Shown here: in pieces, positions 1 to 4,745 of the stretch
Position numbering within the stretch: the first letter of the stretch is position 1
Layout: each line of letters opens with the position of its first letter
Assembly (NCBI GenBank): GCA_900551885.1
Contig: URXS01000124.1
Coordinates: 1-5,662 of the forward strand
DNA length: 5,662 bases
Direction: 5' to 3'
From: an uncultured Oscillibacter sp.
GTDB taxonomy: Bacteria; Bacillota; Clostridia; Oscillospirales; Oscillospiraceae
Translations under genes and position numbers: made by a program
The notes under the pieces: generated by a model
The model's database searches: none
Told to the model about the DNA's origin: nothing
Seen by the model: only the letters and a program-made list of their open reading frames with translations

Positions 1-378
1 CTCCACCTCGTCGATGGTGCCGTCTCCGCCGCTGCACACCACCAGGTCGAAGGCAGTGGGTGGCAGCAACTCCCGGATTTGCCGGATGTCCCCCACCCGG
101 ACCGCAAGCCGGTCCTCCAGCCCGTTGGCGGCGGCGGTCCGGTTCCCCAGGACAGCCGCTTCTGGCAGCAGCTCCACTCCGGTCACTGTCAGCTCCGGCC
201 GGCGCTGTAACAGCAACAGCCCCAGCAGCCCCGTGCCGCTGCACAGGTCGCACACCCGCATCCCCGGTTTCAGCCTGGGAAAGGCGGACAGCACGAAGGT
301 GTCCGTCCCTGGTGGGAACAGGGTATCGTCATAGATGAAGCGGTACCCGTCGGGGCACAGCCGGTCCCAGCACTCCAC
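1..378 (-). CDS. TrmN6/YfiC-like SAM-dependent methyltransferase, 3'-partial, with a diacylglycerol-kinase-like tail at the window edge
   Basis: The frame is open for 126 codons from GTG at 378 to position 1, with no stop. The start is chosen because AGGAGG (386-391, minus strand) lies 7 nt upstream. Residues 1-110 fit the class I methyltransferases that N6-methylate adenine 37 of tRNA-Val or act on related substrates: an N-terminal part GYRFIYDDTLFPPGTDTFVL, the SAM-binding motif I VCDLCSGTGLLGLLLL (about 42-57), an acidic motif II end (VTGVEL, about 65-70) and a motif III-like GDIRQ (about 96-100). Family members then have F-D-hydrophobic-hydrophobic followed by NPPY, the catalytic motif IV. 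Here residues 110-126 read FDLVVCSGGDGTIDEVE, and GGDGT-x-x-E is the ATP-binding signature of diacylglycerol kinase-like lipid kinases. NPPY is absent. The N-terminal assignment is fairly safe. The C-terminal change could be a natural deletion fusion or an assembly join, so the product may not be a working enzyme. Confidence 0.7.
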   Translation of the reverse strand, partial: MECWDRLCPDGYRFIYDDTLFPPGTDTFVLSAFPRLKPGMRVCDLCSGTGLLGLLLLQRRPELTVTGVELLPEAAVLGNRTAAANGLEDRLAVRVGDIRQIRELLPPTAFDLVVCSGGDGTIDEVE

Positions 379-438
379 ACTCGTCCCTCCTCTGCGCGGT
401 GATGGTCCCGGTCGGAGCCGGGAAAAATAATTTTCCTT

Positions 439-467
439 ATTATATCGGAAAATCCGCCCCGGTACAA
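439..467 (-). promoter_or_regulatory. Sigma-A-type promoter of the methyltransferase gene
   Basis: On the minus strand TTGTAC (462-467) is followed after 17 bp by a perfect TATAAT (439-444). The expected start of transcription is near 432, leaving a leader of about 55 nt before the GTG start at 378. It lies downstream of the ferredoxin terminator, so the methyltransferase gene is probably transcribed on its own. Confidence 0.6.
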
Positions 468-530
468 GCGGCGAAAAGGGGAACAAAGGGGAAACAACAG
501 CCGGAAGCGTCATGGCTCCGGCCGTGGCGT

Positions 531-571
531 GAAAAACAAAACGCACCGCAAGCAACGCTTGCGGTGCGTTT
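531..571 (-). terminator. Intrinsic terminator of the ferredoxin gene
   Basis: A perfect 15-bp inverted repeat (539-553 against 557-571) closes on a 3-nt loop. Read on the minus strand it begins 14 nt after the ferredoxin stop codon, and the stem is followed by TTTGTTTTT (531-540 region). This is a strong Rho-independent terminator for the leftward ferredoxin transcript. On the plus strand the stem is followed by only a short T run, so it is much weaker in that direction. Confidence 0.9.
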
Positions 572-585
572 ATGTATCCCTTCGA

Positions 586-759
586 TTATTCCTCGGGGAC
601 GATGGCGCCGTTGGGGCAAGTGTCGCTGCAAGAACCGCAGTCCAAGCAAGCGGCAGCATCGATGACATACTGGTCATCGCCCTGGCTGATGGCACCGGCG
701 GGGCAAACGTCCGCGCAGGAACCACAGCTCACGCAGGCAGAAGTAATCTTGTAAGCCAT
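586..759 (-). CDS. Clostridial-type 2[4Fe-4S] ferredoxin, 57 aa
   Basis: This is a small cytoplasmic one-electron carrier, the usual partner of pyruvate:ferredoxin oxidoreductase, hydrogenases and Rnf-type complexes in anaerobes. It has two CxxCxxCxxxCP motifs, with cysteines 9/12/15/19 and 38/41/44/48, spaced as in clostridial ferredoxins. Each motif is followed by the typical GAI turn (AGAIS, NGAIV). The length of 57 aa is close to the 55 or so usual for the family. The start at 759 is supported by GGAGG (768-772, minus strand) 8 nt upstream. The frame stays open to 909, but an earlier start would place the initiation codon at or upstream of the promoter -10 box, so it is rejected. The gene is monocistronic between its own promoter and a strong terminator, and it is divergent from the ctsR operon. 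The physiological partner cannot be told from this window. Confidence 0.96.
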   Translation of the reverse strand: MAYKITSACVSCGSCADVCPAGAISQGDDQYVIDAAACLDCGSCSDTCPNGAIVPEE

Positions 760-790
760 GGGAAGCACCTCCAAAAGAATTTGTATTGCC

Positions 791-818
791 ATTCTACCAC
801 ACAAATCAAAAAATGCAA
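791..818 (-). promoter_or_regulatory. Extended -10 sigma-A promoter of the ferredoxin gene
   Basis: On the minus strand TTGCAT (813-818) and TAGAAT (791-796) are separated by 16 bp. TGG directly before the -10 box makes an extended -10 element. Transcription would begin near 784, about 25 nt before the ATG, with GGAGG inside this short leader. Confidence 0.65.
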
Positions 819-823
819 GAGGG

Positions 824-841
824 CTGTGAATTCCCTCACAA
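824..841. promoter_or_regulatory. 18-bp imperfect inverted repeat, Rex- or CRP/FNR-like operator candidate
   Basis: The site reads CTGTGAATTCCCTCACAA. It contains TGTGA-N6-TCACA, the CRP consensus half-sites. It also matches the Rex consensus TTGTGAA-N4-TTCACAA at 12 of 14 defined bases. It begins 5 bp upstream of the ferredoxin -35 box, with its centre near -48 of the predicted start. Binding of a NADH/NAD-sensing Rex repressor would make sense for an electron-carrier gene, and a CRP/FNR-family activator would also fit the position. The palindrome is seen directly. The regulator is an inference. Confidence 0.4.
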
Positions 842-908
842 AATATTTCTGTTAAAAATTTGGAAAGAATCAAAAAACAATGCGGTTTGCCAAAACTAAC
901 TCTGTTCA

Positions 909-926
909 CAAATTGTTTTCAAATTG
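909..926 (+). repeat. Direct repeat of CAAATTG with 11-bp period next to the first CtsR operator
   Basis: CAAATTG occurs at 909-915 and again at 920-926, one helical turn apart, and the second copy ends in the first base of the GGTCAAA heptad. It is AT-rich and may be chance. No function can be assigned. Confidence 0.3.
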
Positions 927-942
927 GTCAAAGAAAGTCAAA
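926..942 (+). promoter_or_regulatory. CtsR operator 1, upstream of the ctsR promoter
   Basis: The site reads GGTCAAA-GAA-AGTCAAA. It is an exact match to the CtsR direct heptad repeat, consensus (A/G)GTCAAA-NAN-(A/G)GTCAAA. It ends 9 bp before the -35 box of the ctsR promoter. CtsR dimers bound here would repress the operon. Confidence 0.9.
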
Positions 943-951
943 AATAGACTC

Positions 952-979
952 TTGACATTTGACAGAACCGTGGTATACT
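952..979 (+). promoter_or_regulatory. Sigma-A promoter of the ctsR-mcsA-clpC operon
   Basis: A perfect TTGACA (952-957) and TATACT (974-979) are separated by 16 bp, with TGG before the -10 box giving an extended -10 element. Transcription would start near 986, leaving a leader of about 69 nt that carries the second CtsR operator. The promoter is close to consensus, as expected for one controlled by a repressor rather than by an alternative sigma factor. Confidence 0.85.
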
Positions 980-994
980 GTGTTCAGAACGAAA

Positions 995-1017
995 GGTTAA
1001 AGAAAGTCAAAGTCAAA
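995..1017 (+). promoter_or_regulatory. CtsR operator 2 with an extra third heptad, downstream of the ctsR promoter
   Basis: GGTTAAA (995-1001), GAA and AGTCAAA (1005-1011) form a CtsR site with one mismatch in the first heptad. A further AGTCAAA (1011-1017) overlaps the second heptad by one base. The site spans roughly +10 to +32 of the predicted transcript, so bound CtsR would block promoter clearance. Together with operator 1 it brackets the promoter. Confidence 0.85.
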
Positions 1018-1054
1018 GATGATGACTTTTGAGACCCGGAAAGGAGAGATGCAG

Positions 1055-1507
1055 ATGGGTATTTCAGATTTGATCGCCAGCTTCCTGAAGGAGAGCCTGG
1101 ATGAAGCGGAGGACGGCGTGGTGGAGGTCCAGCGCAATGACCTGGCCCAGCGCTTCAATTGCGTGCCAAGCCAGATCAACTATGTGATGTCTACCCGGTT
1201 CTCACCGGAACGGGGCTACATCGTGGAGAGCCGCCGGGGCGGCAATGGATACATCCGCATCACCCGGGTCCGGGTGGACCGGCAGACGCTGCTGATGCAT
1301 GTCATCAACTCTCTGGGAGAGCGGATGGACCTGCCCTCCGCAAGAGCCATCCTCAGCAACCTGGTGCAGTCCGGTGCCCTGGAGGAGACCGTGGGCCGTT
1401 CCATTTTGGCCGCCGTGGGCGACAAGGCACTGGCGGCGGTCCCGAAGGAAAACCGGGACACCGTTCGGGCGGACATTCTGCGGAATGTCCTGATTCTCCA
1501 GGTATAG
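1055..1507 (+). CDS. ctsR: CtsR, transcriptional repressor of class III heat-shock genes, 150 aa
   Basis: CtsR is a dimeric winged-helix repressor that binds heptad repeats before clp genes at normal temperature and lets go on heat shock. The protein begins MGISDLIASFLKESL, as Bacillus CtsR begins MGHNISDII. The helix-turn-helix core is nearly the same as in Bacillus: CVPSQINYV (36-44), TRF (47-49) and ERGYIVES (52-59). The wing RRGGNGYIRI (60-69) has Asn64 where Bacillus has a glycine in the heat-sensing tetraglycine loop. A C-terminal helical domain follows (about 75-150). The length of 150 aa compares with 154 in B. subtilis. The frame opens at 1019, but AAGGAG (1041-1046) lies 8 nt before the ATG at 1055, and that start matches the family N-terminus. 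It is the first gene of the operon and sits behind its own operators, so it autoregulates. Confidence 0.95.
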   Translation: MGISDLIASFLKESLDEAEDGVVEVQRNDLAQRFNCVPSQINYVMSTRFSPERGYIVESRRGGNGYIRITRVRVDRQTLLMHVINSLGERMDLPSARAILSNLVQSGALEETVGRSILAAVGDKALAAVPKENRDTVRADILRNVLILQV

Positions 1508-1572
1508 ACTGCGGGAATCCATGAATAACAAATTGTATAAACGATCAACGTGAATATAGGAGGAATTGAATT

Positions 1573-2079
1573 ATGAAATGCGAGAATTGCGGTAAGAATG
1601 AAGTTACCTTTGTATATCAGAGCAATATCAACGGCAAGGTGGAGGAAAAGCACCTTTGCAGTGAGTGTGCCGAGAAGCTGGGTTACACCCAGCGGATTGC
1701 CGCTCATAACCAGAGAATGATGCAGAACTTCTTCGGCAACAGCTTCTTCGGAGGCGGTCTGCTGGACGATTTCTTCTCTCCCATGCCCAGCCTGATGAGC
1801 CGGATGAACCGGTTCCTGGAGGACCCCTTCGATGACTTCTTTAGCGACATGCCGGCTCTGGGGGCCCCCGCCCAGCAGAACCAGCAGCAGGAGGAGAAGA
1901 AGGATGACCTGGTGGAGAAAGAGGAACAGAGCCGCTTCGCCCGGATGCGCCAGATGAATGCCCTGCGGATGGAGATGAAGAAGGCCATCCACCAGGAGAA
2001 CTTCGAGCGTGCCGCCGAGCTGCGGGACCAGATCAAGGCCCTGGAGGCGGAGCACAAGGAGTCCAAGGAAAACAAGTGA
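1573..2079 (+). CDS. mcsA: McsA-like zinc-finger/UVR-domain protein with one zinc finger, 168 aa
   Basis: This is a probable adaptor or modulator of ClpC, placed between ctsR and clpC as McsA is. Residues 3-32 form one zinc ribbon (CxxC at 3/6, CxxC at 29/32) like the first finger of B. subtilis McsA. Residues 125-162 form a UVR motif (about QENFERAAELRDQIKALE, 141-158), the element also found in the ClpC middle domain. The second zinc finger of Bacillus McsA is absent. In its place, residues 45-110 are rich in Phe, Gly, Asp, Met and Gln, with Phe pairs at 53-54, 58-59, 67-68 and 89-90 and a duplicated DDFFSxMPxL at 65-74 and 87-96. No mcsB follows, so the classical role of activating the McsB arginine kinase cannot be played in cis. 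Direct action on ClpC is the likelier job, but this is an inference. AGGAGG (1558-1563) supports the start. The gene begins 65 bp after ctsR and ends 35 bp before clpC. Confidence 0.85.
   Translation: MKCENCGKNEVTFVYQSNINGKVEEKHLCSECAEKLGYTQRIAAHNQRMMQNFFGNSFFGGGLLDDFFSPMPSLMSRMNRFLEDPFDDFFSDMPALGAPAQQNQQQEEKKDDLVEKEEQSRFARMRQMNALRMEMKKAIHQENFERAAELRDQIKALEAEHKESKENK
1765..1860 (+). repeat. Duplicated peptide motif DDFFSxMPxL inside the McsA-like gene
   Basis: Codons 65-74 (1765-1794) encode DDFFSPMPSL and codons 87-96 (1831-1860) encode DDFFSDMPAL, 22 residues apart. Synonymous codons differ between the copies, including TCT against AGC for the shared serine. The similarity is therefore kept at protein level rather than reflecting a recent DNA duplication. 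Confidence 0.75.
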
Positions 2080-2114
2080 TATGGGCTTTCCCAAGGAAAG
2101 GAAGGTAAAGATAT

Positions 2115-4568
2115 ATGAATGAGAACAAATTCACGCCCAGGGCTGAAGAGGCCCTGCGGCTTTCCCAGGAGGCGGCGGGGGAGCTGGGCCACGGCTACGT
2201 TGGCACCGAGCACCTGCTGCTGGGCCTGATCCGGGAGAACGAGGGCATGGCCCACACCGTTCTCACTGAGGCGGGCCTCACCGACGATATGATCGTGGAG
2301 ATTCTGAAGAAGAGCGTGGGCGCGGGGCTGCCCGGTGGCAACCCGGCCCAGGGATTGACCCCCCGTGCCAAGCGGGTGGTTGAGATCGCCATGGAGGATT
2401 CCATGCGGGGCGGCTACAACTACGTTGGCACCGAGCACCTGCTGGCAGGTATCCTGCGTGAAGGCAACAACATGGCTGTCCGGATTCTGCGGACCGCCGG
2501 CGTGGATGCCCGGCACCTGTACTCTGCCCTGATGCAGAAGCTCAACGAGACCCCCCGCGGCAAGGCCACGGAGGCCAAGAACGCCCAGTCCAAGGACGAC
2601 GGCGGCAAGACCAAGACCCTGCGGGAATTCACCCGAGACCTGACGGCCGACGCCCGTTCCGGCAAGCTGGACCCGGTCATCGGTCGTGATGAGGAGATCC
2701 AGCGGGTCATCCAGATCCTCTCCCGCCGTACCAAGAACAATCCCTGCCTGATCGGCGAGCCCGGTGTCGGCAAGACCGCTATTGCTGAGGGTTTGGCTCA
2801 GAAGATCGTCATGGGCGACGTGCCCGATGATCTGCTGGATAAGCGGCTGTTGTCCCTGGACCTGAGCGGTATGGTGGCCGGTACCAAGTACCGGGGCGAA
2901 TTTGAGGAGCGGATCAAGAAGGTGCTGGAGGAGGTCAAGAAGTCCGGCAACGTGATCCTGTTCATCGATGAGCTCCATACCATCGTGGGCGCCGGCAGCG
3001 CCGAGGGCGCTGTGGACGCCGCCAACATCATCAAGCCGGCTCTGGGCCGTGGCGAGATCCAGGTCATCGGTGCCACTACCCTGAATGAGTACCGCCAGTA
3101 TATCGAGAAGGACGCCGCCCTGGAGCGCCGGTTCCAGCCGGTCCAGGTGGGCGAACCCAGCCAGGAGGCCAGTCTGGAGATCCTGAAGGGCCTGCGGGAG
3201 CGCTATGAAAAGCACCACAAGCTGCAGATCACGGACGAGGCCCTGGAGGCTGCCGTGTCCCTGTCCGCCCGGTATATCAACGACCGTTTCCTGCCCGACA
3301 AGGCTATCGACCTGATGGATGAGGCCGCCAGCCGGGTGCGGATGGAGACCGAGGAGATCTCTCCTGAGCTGAAGAGCCTGGAGGAGAAGATCGCCGCCCT
3401 GGTCAAGGACAAGGAGGCCGCCATCAACGCCCAGGACTACGAGAAGGCTGCTCAGCTCCGGGACATCGAAAAGGACTACCGGGAACAGGTAGAGATCGAG
3501 CGGGATAAGCGCCGTAAGAACAACGCCAGTCACCGGCCCGTCACTGCCGACGATATCGCCGCCGTGGTGGCCGGCTGGACCGGAATCCCCGTCACCCGTC
3601 TCACCGAGGACGAGGGGCAGCGGCTGCTGCACATGGAGGATACCCTCCACAAGAGAGTGGTGGGCCAGGACGAGGCCGTCAAGGCCGTGGCCCGGGCCAT
3701 CCGCCGTGGCCGTGTGGGATTGAAGGATCCCAAGCGTCCCATCGGCTCGTTCCTGTTCCTGGGCCCCACGGGCGTGGGCAAGACGGAGCTGTGCAAGTCT
3801 CTGGCTGAGGCCATGTTCGGCGACGAGAACGCCATGATCCGTATCGACATGTCCGAGTACATGGAGCGGCACACGGTCTCTCGTCTGATTGGTTCGCCCC
3901 CGGGCTATGTGGGCCACGAGGAGGGCGGCCAGTTGACCGAGAAGGTCCGCAGAAAGCCCTACTCCGTGGTACTGTTCGATGAGATCGAAAAGGCCCACGA
4001 GGATGTGTGGAACATCCTGCTGCAGATCCTGGACGACGGCCGGATCACCGATTCCCAGGGCCGCACTGTGGACTTCAAGAACACGGTCATCGTTATGACC
4101 AGCAACATCGGCGCCAAGACCCTGACTGCCGCCGGCGGCAAGCTGGGCTTCTCCGCTGAGGAGCAGGGAACGGACCCGGACGCCGAGAAGCGGTTCCAGC
4201 AGGCCAAGGAGGTCGTCATGGCGGAGCTGCGCCAGACCTTCCGGCCGGAGTTCCTGAACCGGATCGACGACATCATCGTCTTCCGTTCTCTGACCCAGGA
4301 GGACATCCAGGAGGTTGCCCGCCGGATGCTGAAGACCGTTGCCGACCGGATGGAGACCATGGGTATCCATCTGGACGCCAGCGACGAGGCTGTGGCAGAG
4401 CTCGCCAAGGAGGGCTTCGACCCCAAGTACGGTGCCCGTCCCCTGCGCCGGGCGATCCAGAGCAAGGTGGAGGACGCCGTGGCGGAGAAGATGCTGGACG
4501 GCACGCTTCACACCGGCGACACCGCCAAGCTGACCGTGGAGGATGACAAGCTGCTGGTCACCAAATAA
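2115..4568 (+). CDS. clpC: ClpC, AAA+ unfoldase of the ClpCP protease, 817 aa
   Basis: ClpC hexamers unfold tagged or adaptor-delivered proteins with ATP and thread them into ClpP in the cytosol. The parts are complete and in order. The N domain has two repeats (FTPRAEEAL at 6, LTPRAKRVV at 81), each with YVGTEH. AAA domain 1 has Walker A GEPGVGKT (214-221), pore loop GTKYRGEFE (256-264), Walker B VILFIDE (280-286) and the arginine-finger region ERRF (337-340). The middle domain carries a UVR-like coiled coil (about 421-468). AAA domain 2 has Walker A GPTGVGKT (550-557), pore loop GYVG (597-600), Walker B VVLFDE (618-623), and GARPLRR (773-779, sensor 2). KLGF (676-679) fits the VGF-type loop that docks on ClpP, so the protein should be protease-competent. 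Glu32 and Glu107 match the phospho-arginine-binding glutamates of Bacillus ClpC. An AAGGAAGG ribosome site lies 9 nt before the ATG. It is the last gene of the operon, followed by a terminator. Confidence 0.98.
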   Translation: MNENKFTPRAEEALRLSQEAAGELGHGYVGTEHLLLGLIRENEGMAHTVLTEAGLTDDMIVEILKKSVGAGLPGGNPAQGLTPRAKRVVEIAMEDSMRGGYNYVGTEHLLAGILREGNNMAVRILRTAGVDARHLYSALMQKLNETPRGKATEAKNAQSKDDGGKTKTLREFTRDLTADARSGKLDPVIGRDEEIQRVIQILSRRTKNNPCLIGEPGVGKTAIAEGLAQKIVMGDVPDDLLDKRLLSLDLSGMVAGTKYRGEFEERIKKVLEEVKKSGNVILFIDELHTIVGAGSAEGAVDAANIIKPALGRGEIQVIGATTLNEYRQYIEKDAALERRFQPVQVGEPSQEASLEILKGLRERYEKHHKLQITDEALEAAVSLSARYINDRFLPDKAIDLMDEAASRVRMETEEISPELKSLEEKIAALVKDKEAAINAQDYEKAAQLRDIEKDYREQVEIERDKRRKNNASHRPVTADDIAAVVAGWTGIPVTRLTEDEGQRLLHMEDTLHKRVVGQDEAVKAVARAIRRGRVGLKDPKRPIGSFLFLGPTGVGKTELCKSLAEAMFGDENAMIRIDMSEYMERHTVSRLIGSPPGYVGHEEGGQLTEKVRRKPYSVVLFDEIEKAHEDVWNILLQILDDGRITDSQGRTVDFKNTVIVMTSNIGAKTLTAAGGKLGFSAEEQGTDPDAEKRFQQAKEVVMAELRQTFRPEFLNRIDDIIVFRSLTQEDIQEVARRMLKTVADRMETMGIHLDASDEAVAELAKEGFDPKYGARPLRRAIQSKVEDAVAEKMLDGTLHTGDTAKLTVEDDKLLVTK
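2195..2444 (+). repeat. Two identical 25-bp direct repeats in the clpC N-domain coding region
   Basis: Positions 2195-2219 and 2420-2444 are identical over 25 bp and lie 225 bp (75 codons) apart in the same reading frame. Both encode YVGTEHLL, the segment that carries the phospho-arginine-binding glutamate in each half of the ClpC N domain. The flanking sequence differs. Confidence 0.8.
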
Positions 4569-4604
4569 ATCCGGTTTCCCGCCAGACGGGGACCACACAA
4601 TCAG

Positions 4605-4640
4605 ACCGCCGGAGAGCGCAAGCCCTCCGGCGGTTTTTTT
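4605..4640 (+). terminator. Intrinsic terminator of the ctsR-mcsA-clpC operon
   Basis: A 10-bp GC-rich stem (ACCGCCGGAG at 4605-4614 with CTCCGGCGGT at 4625-4634) encloses a 10-nt loop, in which two further GC pairs can close a GCAA tetraloop. The stem runs directly into seven T (4634-4640). It starts 37 nt after the clpC stop codon. Confidence 0.93.
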
Positions 4641-4678
4641 GACGAGTCGCGGATAAACTTCTGTGCCGCGGCAAAGCC

Positions 4679-4707
4679 TTGATTTATTCATACTTTTCCT
4701 GTATCAT
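4679..4707 (+). promoter_or_regulatory. Sigma-A-type promoter of the membrane protein gene
   Basis: TTGATT (4679-4684) and TATCAT (4702-4707) are separated by 17 bp, in an AT-rich patch between the clpC terminator and the next gene. Transcription would start near 4714, about 32 nt before the ATG. No CtsR heptad is seen here, so this unit is probably outside CtsR control. Confidence 0.55.
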
Positions 4708-4745
4708 GGATTCCACTTTTCAAGGAGACAGAAAGGAGCGTTCCC

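Noticed and set aside
14..338. Plus-strand open frames over the left-edge methyltransferase gene
   Set aside because: They are Pro/Arg/Ser-rich and lack family motifs. The minus strand has a promoter, a ribosome site and SAM-binding motifs.
501..521. Small inverted repeat CCGGA / TCCGG in the leader region left of the ferredoxin terminator
   Set aside because: It has only five base pairs with an 11-nt loop and no T run; chance is likely in GC-rich DNA.
586..909. A longer 107-aa form of the ferredoxin
   Set aside because: The extension would cover the promoter and ribosome site, and it adds 50 residues unlike any ferredoxin.
1019..1054. A CtsR start at 1019 or 1049
   Set aside because: Position 1019 has no suitable ribosome site and 1049 is too close to AAGGAG. 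The start at 1055 gives the family N-terminus and good spacing.
1508..1572. Possible internal promoter (TATAAA-like at about 1536) between ctsR and mcsA
   Set aside because: No acceptable -35 box is found at 16-18 bp, so cotranscription from the ctsR promoter is simpler.
1216..2094. A 292-codon minus-strand open frame across ctsR and mcsA
   Set aside because: It is antisense to two well-supported genes, has a long run of Leu/Val and Ser/Arg of low-complexity type, and has no family signature.
2080..2114. Possible remnant of mcsB between the McsA-like gene and clpC
   Set aside because: The 35-bp gap holds only the clpC ribosome site and no coding remnant.
1704..4691. A 995-codon open frame on the minus strand opposite mcsA and clpC
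   Set aside because: It is antisense to two certain genes and exists because GC-rich codon use there leaves few stops in that frame. The translation is Leu/Gly/His/Gln-rich with no recognisable domain, and it would cross the operon terminator.
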